A stretch of DNA of 64,000 nt from Erysipelothrix amsterdamensis. GTDB lineage: Bacteria > Bacillota_I > Bacilli_A > Erysipelotrichales > Erysipelotrichaceae. Below are positions 26,633 to 34,760 of the stretch, one piece after another. The position numbers and the translations under genes are program-made. Numbering within the stretch: the stretch's first letter is position 1; every line of letters starts with the position of its first letter. The notes beneath the pieces were generated by a model. That model was not told the origin of the DNA and searched no databases. It worked only from the letters and a program-made list of their open reading frames with translations. The stretch is from the NCBI RefSeq assembly GCF_940143175.1, contig NZ_OW659496.1, forward strand, positions 310,001-374,000, written 5' to 3'.

Positions 26633-27808
26633 CTATTTTTCCTCCTCGTAGGAATATGGATAAATAATAACACCTTGTACGACACGGTTTACAAGTCCTG
26701 ATGGCCATGGATTATCCGGTGACTTATCTAAATCAAGAGATTTGTAAAGGGATAATACTTGTGCATACATAACCATATTAAGTCCCACTAAATCTTTGTT
26801 TGTATCTTCATTATAGTTAATTGAAACATAAACATCAACGAGTTCACGAATCACATCATCATTCATAGTATCCACAACCATGATTTGGTTTCCATTACGT
26901 TGAGGACTCATTTCCTTAATAATATCAACTTGATATTGACGTGTATAAGGATCTTCTTTCATATAGACAACTGTCAGTGTTGTACCATTTACAATTGATT
27001 TAGGACCATGACGGAAGCCGAGTGGTGAGTTATGCATTGTCACAACTTCACCTGCAGTCAGTTCAAGCATTTTTAATGCAGATTCTTGAGCGAATCCGTT
27101 TTGATCTGCATCACCAAGGTAAACAATACGATCAAATTTAAAGTTTTCTACAAGTTCCATCGCAACTTTATAGCCTTCTTCATTAAATGCATAACCCACA
27201 CGGATAATGTCTTTAATTGAAGGGTAAAGTGATTCAAGGTTTTCCGTATTAAAAGCCAAGAATGCAGCAAGGAACATGTTTGAGAAACTACTTGTCATTG
27301 CAAATGAGAGGTCATTTGTTTCTTTAGGTAGTTTGATTGAGTAGATGTTTTCATCATCACGAAGTGCAAGTTTTCCTTCGTGATTACATGTAATCACTAA
27401 GTGTTTCGCATTTTTATTGATTTCATTCACAACATCTACAGCTGCAATGGATTCAGGTGAGTTACCTGAACGACCAAAGGATACAAGTAATGTAGGTTTT
27501 ACAGGGTCGATAAATAAAGCAGGTGTAGCCACAATATCTGTAGTAGCAATTGATTTAAAATTTGAATTGAATTCCTTTACAAGTACAGGTGCAAGTGCAT
27601 TTCCTACAAATTCACTGGTACCCGCTCCGGTAAAGATTACATCGTATTCACTTTCATTAATCACTTGATTAATAAAGTTTTGGATTTCTTGACGGCGTTC
27701 TAAAACAATATGGTATGTTTTATCCCATGTTTGCGGTTGTTGGTGGATTTCATTTGCGGTATCAAATGCTTTGAGATCTTTCCAAGTTTGTTCATTGTTG
27801 TTAAACAT
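26633..27808 (-). CDS. agaS: AgaS-type sugar isomerase/deaminase (SIS domains)
   Basis: 391 residues with two SIS domains. Family segments include YDVIFTGAGTSEFVGNAL, LLVSFGRSGNSPESIAAVD, the HNSPLGFRHGPKSIVNG motif and the C-terminal KSPDNPWPSGLVNRVVQGV. AgaS converts galactosamine-6-phosphate to tagatose-6-phosphate with release of ammonia in the GalNAc pathway. Operon with the PTS IIA gene. Its promoter (27845-27873) carries a palindrome overlapping the -35 box. Confidence 0.9.
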   Translation of the reverse strand: MFNNNEQTWKDLKAFDTANEIHQQPQTWDKTYHIVLERRQEIQNFINQVINESEYDVIFTGAGTSEFVGNALAPVLVKEFNSNFKSIATTDIVATPALFIDPVKPTLLVSFGRSGNSPESIAAVDVVNEINKNAKHLVITCNHEGKLALRDDENIYSIKLPKETNDLSFAMTSSFSNMFLAAFLAFNTENLESLYPSIKDIIRVGYAFNEEGYKVAMELVENFKFDRIVYLGDADQNGFAQESALKMLELTAGEVVTMHNSPLGFRHGPKSIVNGTTLTVVYMKEDPYTRQYQVDIIKEMSPQRNGNQIMVVDTMNDDVIRELVDVYVSINYNEDTNKDLVGLNMVMYAQVLSLYKSLDLDKSPDNPWPSGLVNRVVQGVIIYPYSYEEEK

Positions 27809-27844
27809 AGTGTATATGTCTCCTATCTTTCATTGTTCACTGTC

Positions 27845-27884
27845 ATTATAGGTAAGCATTGATACGACCTCAACCAAATTGGTT
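27845..27884 (-). promoter_or_regulatory. Promoter of agaS with palindromic operator
   Basis: On the minus strand, TTGAGG (27873-27868), a 17-base spacer and TATAAT (27850-27845). The palindrome AACCAAATTGGTT (27872-27884) overlaps the -35 edge, a position suited to a repressor; the regulator is not identified. Confidence 0.6.
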
Positions 27885-27961
27885 AAAGATACAAAAACCT
27901 CGTTAAAAAAGACAAGTGAAATAGAAATGTTATACAGTACAATAAAGAAAAGGAGTCAATT

Positions 27962-28423
27962 ATGAGCGGAAACCAAAAAAATACATTTACTGATTTTCTA
28001 ACACGCAAAGTATATAAAGTGAATCAAGACCAAGAAAAACAGCTTGTTTTTTACCGTAATCGTATTGTGATAGCAATTATGCTGGGAATCTTTCTGATCA
28101 GTTTTAACGTTCCAACTGGTTTGAGTCTGTTATTGGCAGGGGGATTTGGTGTTGTTGCGGAACTTCGTTATCGTTTTGATTTTCTAAAAAAATGTCATCC
28201 TGTTTCTTTGGCACAGGTGAAACATAAAACGGTCTCGTCATCAAACATGCTTCTCAATAGTGGCTTGTATGGTGTTTTGGGTATCTTATTACTTTATTTC
28301 GCATTGAAAGAGCCCAGCGTTGAATCCTATCGATGGTTCTTAGTGGGGATTGGGGCAGTCGGTATTGTGGTTGCGATGGTATACTTAATTCAATATTTCT
28401 CAAATCGACACGAACACATTTAA
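27962..28423 (+). CDS. Membrane protein of unknown function
   Basis: 153 residues with four hydrophobic segments arranged as two pairs (about 34-48, 51-63, 98-113 and 124-143) separated by a charged loop LRYRFDFLKKCHPVSLAQVKHK. I do not recognise a family. AAAGGAG precedes the ATG. Single-gene unit with its own terminator; divergent from agaS. Confidence 0.6.
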   Translation: MSGNQKNTFTDFLTRKVYKVNQDQEKQLVFYRNRIVIAIMLGIFLISFNVPTGLSLLLAGGFGVVAELRYRFDFLKKCHPVSLAQVKHKTVSSSNMLLNSGLYGVLGILLLYFALKEPSVESYRWFLVGIGAVGIVVAMVYLIQYFSNRHEHI

Positions 28424-28448
28424 AGGTGCACTCCAAATGCACCTTTTT
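28422..28448 (+). terminator. Terminator
   Basis: AAAGGTGCA / TGCACCTTT hairpin followed by T. Confidence 0.85.
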
Positions 28449-28542
28449 CTTATGAATTATCCATGAAAACAGAAGACATGAATATAGGCTTTAAGTGCTT
28501 TGTGCTAAGATAGAGGTGTAGAGAGCGACAAGGAGGTATTGT

Positions 28543-29058
28543 ATGCGAAATATGATTGAAGAATATCGACTTAAAACAAATGGAAATCTAGGAAATATAA
28601 TTTATAAATGGGGCCCAGTAATCCTTTTAGTAGGAGCTGTTATTTTACTGGTCTTAACGCAAATGACTTTTGGAAATATTTTTAATGCCATGACACATGT
28701 TGAACGGTTTGCGGGGAATGTGATCAAGACTAAGGTGATGGTTTCGATTCTGATGGTTGTCTCAATTTGTGTAGGTTTATTGATGATTTGGGACATGATT
28801 GCGTTTAAAGAAAAACGTGGTGAAGTTAATCGCTTGTATAGCTTGATTGGGACCGTATTTTTTTTCTTAACCTTAGTGAATATAAATAAAATCACGAAGC
28901 TTACGAATCTTATTGAAATCGTTGAACCGACACAATCGGTTTATCGTATTATTGCATGGGGTGTAATTGCGGTGCTCGGTCTTGTTTTGGGACTGATTCA
29001 TGCTCATAAACAAAATACGCGTATTGTGATGGAACGAGAGGTAACCTATCATGCTTAG
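28543..29058 (+). CDS. Four-helix membrane protein of unknown function
   Basis: 171 residues with four predicted membrane helices (about 26-45, 64-88, 105-121 and 144-161). No family recognised. AAGGAGG lies before the ATG. Its last eight bases overlap the next gene, so it is the first of a coupled three-gene operon of membrane proteins. Confidence 0.6.
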   Translation: MRNMIEEYRLKTNGNLGNIIYKWGPVILLVGAVILLVLTQMTFGNIFNAMTHVERFAGNVIKTKVMVSILMVVSICVGLLMIWDMIAFKEKRGEVNRLYSLIGTVFFFLTLVNINKITKLTNLIEIVEPTQSVYRIIAWGVIAVLGLVLGLIHAHKQNTRIVMEREVTYHA

Positions 29059-29731
29059 TTCAAAACAATTAGAACGTTTAAAATTAGAACATGTGGAATC
29101 TTTGGATGAAGCATTGCATTGTTTACGACGTGACATCAAGCCGAAGGTGTCTGCCCAAAAATATGCGAAAGTTGTTGCATCCGTCGCAACACATTATGCA
29201 GAGGTGTATGAAGAACAACCCGAAATACTTGAATCCGATAATGCACCAATCTCTGAAGAACCAATCGAACCGGTGGAAGCGCCAACTGTAGGCTTTAGTA
29301 CGCAATTCTTTGCGACATTGCTTACAGGCTTGTCTGTAGTGAGTTTGGGTGTTGTGATGATGAGTAATCGTAGTTTTGCGAAATTAGTTAGTATGTTTGA
29401 TCAAGGAACACCACTGCTTTGGATTATATTGAGTATTTTGCTCTTTGTATCAATGTTGGTGATTCGTATGATTGAACGGAGTGAAAATGCACATGCGAAA
29501 TATTATTTAAGTCGTAAACTCGTCTTATGGATGAGTGGACTTGGATTGATGAATGCACTGATGGGTATTTTTGTCATAATGAGTGCAAATTCATTAAATT
29601 TAGTTTTAAAACTTATGTTTTCATTAGTCTTAGGAAAAATCACAGCCGTAGTTTGCTTGTTAACGGTAATTGCGTTTGTTGTGGTATTAGTTAAACAAGA
29701 TGAATTAGTTCTTGTGAAAGTACAAGAGTAG
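29051..29731 (+). CDS. Membrane protein of unknown function
   Basis: 226 residues. The N-terminal 85 residues are soluble and acidic near the end (EEQPEILESDNAPISEEPIEPVEAP); four hydrophobic helices follow (about 85-105, 117-137, 155-180 and 185-217). The start GAGAGGTAA-ATG overlaps the previous gene by eight bases. Middle gene of the operon; no family recognised. Confidence 0.6.
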   Translation: MLSSKQLERLKLEHVESLDEALHCLRRDIKPKVSAQKYAKVVASVATHYAEVYEEQPEILESDNAPISEEPIEPVEAPTVGFSTQFFATLLTGLSVVSLGVVMMSNRSFAKLVSMFDQGTPLLWIILSILLFVSMLVIRMIERSENAHAKYYLSRKLVLWMSGLGLMNALMGIFVIMSANSLNLVLKLMFSLVLGKITAVVCLLTVIAFVVVLVKQDELVLVKVQE

Positions 29732-29742
29732 GAGGCATAGAA

Positions 29743-31092
29743 ATGGAAGAAAAAGATGAATTGGACGACATTCTTGATGAAGTCGATGCGCAAGATGATG
29801 CGGAAGCAAAACGATTAGAGGACTTGGAAGAAACAGAACAAGAACTTGATGACTTGGAAAACAAGGAAGAAGATCTTGATGACATTCTCGATGAGATTGA
29901 GTCTAAACCTGAAGCTGTGATCGAAAAGGTTTATGTCGTAGAAGAATCACCAAAATCTGTAGAAGAAACCGTCGTTAAAAAGTCAAAACCAAAACGTTCT
30001 GATAAGCATAGTAAGTCTAAACACAAGAAATCGAAGAACAAACGCAATGCATTGATTGCCTTGTTTGTTTTAATTGTAGTGTGTGGTGGTGTCTTTACGG
30101 TATGGAAACTAAAGTTTAGTGGACAAGCCTTGGATGCGTTTAAATATGTACAGGTTGACTTTGAAGGGGTCGATACAAAAGGAACGGCTACATTAGAAGT
30201 GGACCTAGACGCAATTAAAAATCCTGAACAAAAAGAAATCTATGAAAGCTTAACGTATAGCTTGAGTCCACAAGAAGGTCTCGAAAATGGTAATCGTATT
30301 AAACTGATTGCTGAGAAATCTGAGTCTACAGATAAACTCTTAAAAACACATAAATACCGTCTTGAAAATTTAGAAAAAGAAATCGTAGTTAAGGATCTCT
30401 ATGATTCCGAACAGTTTAATCTCTTTGAACAATTTTCATTTAATTTTGAAGGGATGGATGGAAGTGGTACGGTTACCTATGGTATGTATTTGGATGTGGA
30501 TGAGTCATATCTTCAAACAATTGTGGAAGGAACAACCTTATCATTCTCAAAAGATAAAAATCTTGTGAATGGTGAGGAAATAACTGTCAAGGCGACCTTT
30601 AATAAAGAAGCGATGGCAGCCATGAACCAACATAAAGTTAAAATTTCTGAAGAACAGACAACTGTTAAAGTGGAAGGCCTAAGTGATGTTTATGCAAGTA
30701 TAGATGATATTAAGGAATACAAGGAGTTACAAAATCTTGCGTTCAATAAAATTAAAGCAGATTATGCGAAACATCCCGATACTTATACGAATTTCAAACT
30801 AGAGTATGCATGTTATGCAGCGGATACACAAAATAATGTAAATGCGGTCGATTACTTTGATAAGCATGCTTACTCAAAAGGGAGTTTGATGTTTATTTAT
30901 AGTTTTGATCGTATACGTGGTAATGATGTTGCACATTTTGCAGATAACTATGGTTACACCAATATGGTATTAAGTGATGGGAAACTAGATCGTGATGCCA
31001 TGTTACTGATGTCACCGTATCAAGATGGTGCATCTATAGAGAAAGTATTGAATGAATTACAAGCGAATAATTTTAAGTGTGAAGCCCAATAA
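29743..31092 (+). CDS. Single-pass membrane protein with duplicated extracellular domain
   Basis: 449 residues. Residues 1-75 are very acidic with repeated DDILDE motifs, 80-100 are very basic (KSKPKRSDKHSKSKHKKSKNKR), one membrane helix lies at about 102-122, and the rest is outside. The outer part holds two related beta domains: VDFEGVDTKGTATLEVDLD (about 140-220) and FNFEGMDGSGTVTYGMYLD (about 228-310), followed by a unique C-terminal domain. AGGAGG precedes the ATG. The acidic-basic-membrane layout resembles Firmicute envelope proteins such as TcaA/YvbJ only in outline; function is unknown. Confidence 0.65.
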   Translation: MEEKDELDDILDEVDAQDDAEAKRLEDLEETEQELDDLENKEEDLDDILDEIESKPEAVIEKVYVVEESPKSVEETVVKKSKPKRSDKHSKSKHKKSKNKRNALIALFVLIVVCGGVFTVWKLKFSGQALDAFKYVQVDFEGVDTKGTATLEVDLDAIKNPEQKEIYESLTYSLSPQEGLENGNRIKLIAEKSESTDKLLKTHKYRLENLEKEIVVKDLYDSEQFNLFEQFSFNFEGMDGSGTVTYGMYLDVDESYLQTIVEGTTLSFSKDKNLVNGEEITVKATFNKEAMAAMNQHKVKISEEQTTVKVEGLSDVYASIDDIKEYKELQNLAFNKIKADYAKHPDTYTNFKLEYACYAADTQNNVNAVDYFDKHAYSKGSLMFIYSFDRIRGNDVAHFADNYGYTNMVLSDGKLDRDAMLLMSPYQDGASIEKVLNELQANNFKCEAQ

Positions 31093-31104
31093 TATGGAAC
31101 GCAT

Positions 31105-31134
31105 AAAGACTGTCAACAAGTTTGGCGGTCTTTT
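31105..31134 (+). terminator. Probable terminator of the membrane-protein operon
   Basis: AAAGACTG / CGGTCTTTT hairpin (one G-T pair) followed by four T. Confidence 0.6.
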
Positions 31135-31159
31135 AATATTGGCCTTTGACCCGTCTTTA

Positions 31160-31205
31160 ATGTAAGCGCTTGCTATATTTGTGTAATTTGTGTATAATTT
31201 GTGTA
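31160..31205 (+). promoter_or_regulatory. Promoter with overlapping cre site and TTTGTGTA repeats
   Basis: TTGCTA (31170-31175), a 17-base spacer and TATAAT (31193-31198). The cre-like ATGTAAGCGCTTGCTA (31160-31175) covers the -35. Three copies of TTTGTGTA (31178, 31187, 31198) fill the spacer and start region. Confidence 0.65.
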
Positions 31206-31239
31206 GAGAGCTAAACATGCATATGGTTAGGGGGATTTT

Positions 31240-31584
31240 ATGAAAAACTATTATGCTGTGTTTATTGCATTTACGCTCGTTGTTCTTACACGAACTGTGA
31301 TTCATCCGGATTTACTTTTAACTGTAACGGGTACTGTAACATTCTTGGTGATTCTAATCTTTGCGATAACACAAATATTTAATTTAAAGCATGAAGTACG
31401 CGACGAGAGATTGCTCTATCTTAATGCTGTGTTAAATGTGTTTACTGCTTTCTTATATTACAACAATGTTTATAAAGCGATAACATTAACACCCTATGAT
31501 TCGCTGTTATTCGGGTTAACAAGCGTTCTTGCATTCATATCTCCAGTGTTACTGTTTCTTGCTCGTGATGCAAACCACATCTGA
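31240..31584 (+). CDS. Small membrane protein of unknown function
   Basis: 114 residues with about four hydrophobic helices covering most of the chain; a charged loop NLKHEVRDERLLY sits between the second and third. No family recognised. The ribosome site is weak (AGGGGG, 31228-31233). It is driven by a promoter with a cre-like site over the -35, which predicts repression in rich sugar. Confidence 0.6.
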   Translation: MKNYYAVFIAFTLVVLTRTVIHPDLLLTVTGTVTFLVILIFAITQIFNLKHEVRDERLLYLNAVLNVFTAFLYYNNVYKAITLTPYDSLLFGLTSVLAFISPVLLFLARDANHI

Positions 31585-31614
31585 GTGCTTTATACATGAT
31601 CGTAATTGCTTGTG

Positions 31615-31648
31615 AAAATATAACCAGTGCCAGGTTATATTTTTTTTG
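31615..31648 (+). terminator. Terminator
   Basis: AAAATATAACC / GGTTATATTTT hairpin with T run. Confidence 0.85.
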
Positions 31649-31721
31649 TCTTTCGATTGCATATTAATGTGGGTTTAGTATAATGGGGTTAGTTTCTGAT
31701 GGAGACTAAGAAAATTGAATT

Positions 31722-31826
31722 CGTACAAGGGGTGCTCGTATTTCGGGCTGAGAATAAACGGTTACGTTTTAAACTCTAAGCTTTAAGCTTTGTACCTGAT
31801 CCAGCTAATACTGGCGGAGGGATGTA
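31722..31826 (+). ncRNA. TPP riboswitch (THI element)
   Basis: The conserved THI-box segments are all present in order: ACAAGGGGTGCT (31725-31736), GGCTGAGA (31746-31753), ACCTGATCCAGCTAATACTGG (31794-31814) and GGCGGAGGGA (31813-31822). TPP binding should favour the terminator directly downstream and switch off the thiamine-uptake genes. Confidence 0.97.
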
Positions 31827-31859
31827 TTAATCGCATACTTTTTTTTGAGTAAACGTGTA

Positions 31860-31889
31860 TACCTCTTTTCGTACGAGAAGAGGTTTTTT
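31860..31889 (+). terminator. Riboswitch-controlled terminator
   Basis: ACCTCTTTTC / GAGAAGAGGT hairpin with six T, between the TPP riboswitch and the first transport gene; the expression platform of the switch. Confidence 0.88.
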
Positions 31890-31908
31890 ATATTATAAGG
31901 AGGTTCAT

Positions 31909-32205
31909 ATGAACGCAAGTGTAGCAATTCAGATTTTACCGAATACAACTTCAAATGAAGAAACAATTCGTATTGTGGACGAGGTGATCGCATATATTGC
32001 GCAAACAGGTCTAAATTATGTTGTAGGGCCGTTTGAAACATCTATAGAAGGGGATTATGATGAATTGATGGAAATTGTAAAGAACTGTCAACTCATTGCT
32101 GTTAAGGCAGGTGCGGATAAAGTATCAGCATATGTAAAGATTGCTTATGCACCCACAGCCCACATTCTCACCATCGATGAAAAAATCACAAAACATCAAA
32201 AATAA
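31909..32205 (+). CDS. Thiamine-binding protein of the MTH1187/YkoF-like family
   Basis: 98 residues from ATG 31909, preceded by AAGGAGG; an upstream in-frame ATG lies inside the riboswitch terminator and is discarded. The fold signature is a VAIQILPNT start, LNYVVGPFETSIEGDYDELMEIV and GADKVSAYVKIAYAP. Members of this family bind thiamine or thiamine precursors and occur in TPP-controlled transport operons. First gene of the thiX-Y-Z type operon; its end overlaps the permease gene. Confidence 0.85.
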   Translation: MNASVAIQILPNTTSNEETIRIVDEVIAYIAQTGLNYVVGPFETSIEGDYDELMEIVKNCQLIAVKAGADKVSAYVKIAYAPTAHILTIDEKITKHQK

Positions 32206-32968
32206 ATTGTTGTCAGTATCCGCAATTGTTGGATTGTTGGTGCTGTGGCAAGGTCTTTCATCACTTGGAGTGATACCACGGTTTATGTTGCCGGCTCCCA
32301 GTGATGTTGTGAAAGCATTTAATAATGATTTTAGTTTACTTATGTATCATGCGAGAACAACGCTCTTAGAAGCCTTTTTAGGATTAACATTTGGAATTTT
32401 GTTAGGATTTATATTTGCGGTCGTTATGGATCATGTATCGTGGTTCCATAAAATGTTTTACCCACTTATTATTCTTACACAGACAATTCCTACCGTTGCA
32501 TTGGCACCGCTTTTGGTGTTATGGATGGGTTACGGATTACTTCCTAAAATTACGTTAATCATCTTAACGTCGTTTTTCCCCATTACGATGGGATGTATGA
32601 ATGGATTTCAGTCCTGTGATAAGGACGCCTTGAATTTAATGAAATCGATGGGTGCAAATACCTTACAAACCTTTCGTCATATAAAATTTCCACATGCCTT
32701 ACCTTACTTCTTTTCCAGTTTAAAAATTTCAGTATCGTATTCTTTAATTGGTGCTGTGATTGCGGAATGGTTAGGTGGTTATAGTGGATTGGGCGTTTAT
32801 ATGACTCGTGTACGTAAATCGTATTCGTTTGATAAGATGTTTGCTGTAATTTTCTTTATATCTTTCTTAAGCTTGGTATTGATGGGCTTCGTTTCGTGGT
32901 TACAAAAACGAACGCAACCATGGCTTGATGCGGAAACTTTACAAAGAGATGGAGCAGATAATTCATGA
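32177..32968 (+). CDS. ABC transporter permease, thiamine precursor (ThiX-like)
   Basis: 263 residues from ATG 32177; ATG 32141 is an alternative start. Six membrane helices and the EAA-type loop EWLGGYSGLGVYMTRVRKSY place it in the BPD_transp_1 family close to NitT/TauT and ThiX permeases; MLPAPSDVVKAF and TQTIPTVALAPLLVLWMGYG are typical. Forms the channel with the ATPase and binding lipoprotein that follow. It overlaps the upstream gene by 29 bases and the downstream gene by four (ATGA). Confidence 0.88.
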   Translation: MKKSQNIKNKLLSVSAIVGLLVLWQGLSSLGVIPRFMLPAPSDVVKAFNNDFSLLMYHARTTLLEAFLGLTFGILLGFIFAVVMDHVSWFHKMFYPLIILTQTIPTVALAPLLVLWMGYGLLPKITLIILTSFFPITMGCMNGFQSCDKDALNLMKSMGANTLQTFRHIKFPHALPYFFSSLKISVSYSLIGAVIAEWLGGYSGLGVYMTRVRKSYSFDKMFAVIFFISFLSLVLMGFVSWLQKRTQPWLDAETLQRDGADNS

Positions 32969-33930
32969 AAAAGAAATTAATGGGGATACTGGTGTTGGGG
33001 TTACTTTTAACGGGATGTGGTGCTAAGTCATCAAAACCGGTACGTATCGTATTGGATTGGACCCCCAATACCAATCATACGGGGCTTTATGTAGCTCAAG
33101 AAATGGGATTCTTTAAGGCTCAAGGTCTTGAAGTGGAGATTGTTCAACCACCAGAAGGATCCACAACATCGTTAATTGGTGCAGGTGGTGCAGAATTTGG
33201 TATTAGTTTCCAAGATACCATGGCACCAGCACTTGCCAGTGAACATCCACTTCCAATTACAGCGGTAGCAGCCTTAATTCAACACAATACTTCAGGTATT
33301 GTTTCATTAAAAGAAAAGGGTATTGATGCACCTCGTAAGATGGCAGGACATACTTATGCAACATGGGATTCACCGATCGAACAAGCAATTATTCGTAAAA
33401 TTGTGACGGATGACGGTGGAAATTATGATGACATTAAAATGATTCCTAATACGGTTACGGATGTGGTATCAGCACTTCAAACAGATATTGATGCAGTCTG
33501 GATTTTTAAAGCATGGGATGGTATGGCTATCCAACAAGCAGGTCTGGATACACATTTCTTAAACTTTGCGGATTACGGTCAAGAACTTGATTTCTACAGT
33601 CCTGTTTTAATAGCGAATAACAGTTATTTGGAAGAAAATGGCGAAGAAGCCAAGAAAGTTTTAAAAGCCTTGGAAGAAGGGTATGAGTTTGCGATTGAAA
33701 ATCCTGATGAAGCAGCGGAGATTCTTGTGAAGCATGTACCGGAACTTGATCTCGATCTCATCAAGGCAAGTCAACAGTTCCTTGCGAAAGAATATAAAGC
33801 TGAAGTTGCGAAGTGGGGTACGTTTGATGGTACGCGATGGAATCAATTCTATGCATGGCTTTATGATAACAAATTGATTGACATGCCCATTGCGGAGAAT
33901 GTAGGTTTTACTAATGACTATCTCAACTAA
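32965..33930 (+). CDS. ABC transporter substrate-binding lipoprotein (ThiY/THI5-like)
   Basis: 321 residues. Lipoprotein signal MKKKLMGILVLGLLLTGC with lipidated Cys18. The mature part is an NMT1/THI5-like binding protein: VRIVLDWTPNTNHTGLYVAQEMGFFKAQGLEVEIVQPP is the family signature. Such proteins bind HMP or formyl-aminopyrimidine, precursors of thiamine. The TPP riboswitch upstream supports this. ATGA overlap with the permease. Confidence 0.92.
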   Translation: MKKKLMGILVLGLLLTGCGAKSSKPVRIVLDWTPNTNHTGLYVAQEMGFFKAQGLEVEIVQPPEGSTTSLIGAGGAEFGISFQDTMAPALASEHPLPITAVAALIQHNTSGIVSLKEKGIDAPRKMAGHTYATWDSPIEQAIIRKIVTDDGGNYDDIKMIPNTVTDVVSALQTDIDAVWIFKAWDGMAIQQAGLDTHFLNFADYGQELDFYSPVLIANNSYLEENGEEAKKVLKALEEGYEFAIENPDEAAEILVKHVPELDLDLIKASQQFLAKEYKAEVAKWGTFDGTRWNQFYAWLYDNKLIDMPIAENVGFTNDYLN

Positions 33931-34681
33931 TCCCGTTTTATCACTTGAACACGTATCGATGGCTTATGGCCGAAAGCAAGTCTTGGATGATGTTTCGGTT
34001 ACGTTAAATCAAGGGGAAGTTGTCTGTATCTTGGGTGAAAGTGGTGTTGGTAAGACGACATTATTTAATGTGATAGCAGGACTGCTTCACCCTGATAAGG
34101 GTTCCGTATCCTTACATAAACAAGATATTACAGGCACGACCGGTCATGTTTCGTATATGCTTCAAAAAGACTTATTATTGCCTTATAAGACCGTTATCGA
34201 TAATGCTTCACTCCCTTTACGCATTCAGGGTAAAAGTAAAGTAGAAAGTCGTGAAGAAGCTTTAAAATACTTTGTGACCTTTGGGTTGGAGGGAACCGAA
34301 GACTTATATCCAGCACAGTTATCGGGAGGAATGCGTCAACGTGTCGCATTTCTAAGAACATTTTTATTCTCAGATAATGTCGCTTTATTGGATGAACCCT
34401 TTAGTGCATTAGACACCATTACCAAACATCAGATGCAAACATGGTATTTGGATATTATGAGTCAGTTAAATCTATCCACCTTCTTTATAACCCATGACAT
34501 CGATGAGGCGATATTACTTTCAGATCGAATTTATGTACTGAGCGGAAAACCGGGGAAAATTACGTATGAACTCATCATTGATACGCCAAAACCTCGAAAT
34601 GAAGACTTTCTGCTTACGGATGAATTTATTAATTATAAACGCATCATCAAAGGTCACTTAAACGAGACTAAAACCGAATAG
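33914..34681 (+). CDS. ABC transporter ATPase (ThiZ-like)
   Basis: 255 residues. Walker A GESGVGKTT, Q-loop YMLQKDLLLPYKT, signature LSGGMRQR, Walker B VALLDEPFSALD and switch histidine in FFITHDIDEA are complete. It energises import through the permease. Start overlaps the binding-protein gene by 17 bases. Last gene of the TPP-controlled operon. Confidence 0.93.
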   Translation: MTISTNPVLSLEHVSMAYGRKQVLDDVSVTLNQGEVVCILGESGVGKTTLFNVIAGLLHPDKGSVSLHKQDITGTTGHVSYMLQKDLLLPYKTVIDNASLPLRIQGKSKVESREEALKYFVTFGLEGTEDLYPAQLSGGMRQRVAFLRTFLFSDNVALLDEPFSALDTITKHQMQTWYLDIMSQLNLSTFFITHDIDEAILLSDRIYVLSGKPGKITYELIIDTPKPRNEDFLLTDEFINYKRIIKGHLNETKTE

Positions 34682-34686
34682 AACTT

Positions 34687-34718
34687 AAAGATACACACGG
34701 ATAAGTGTGTATCTTTTT
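34687..34718 (+). terminator. Terminator of the thiamine-uptake operon
   Basis: AAAGATACACAC / GTGTGTATCTTT hairpin with T run. Confidence 0.88.
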
Positions 34719-34760
34719 CATAAAACTTGTTATATTGATAGAAGAAGGTTGAGGAAATGC

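Noticed and set aside
26199..26651. Plus-strand frame opposite the PTS IIA gene
   Set aside because: The sequence is serine/lysine-rich antisense; the minus strand encodes a clear EIIA with catalytic histidine.
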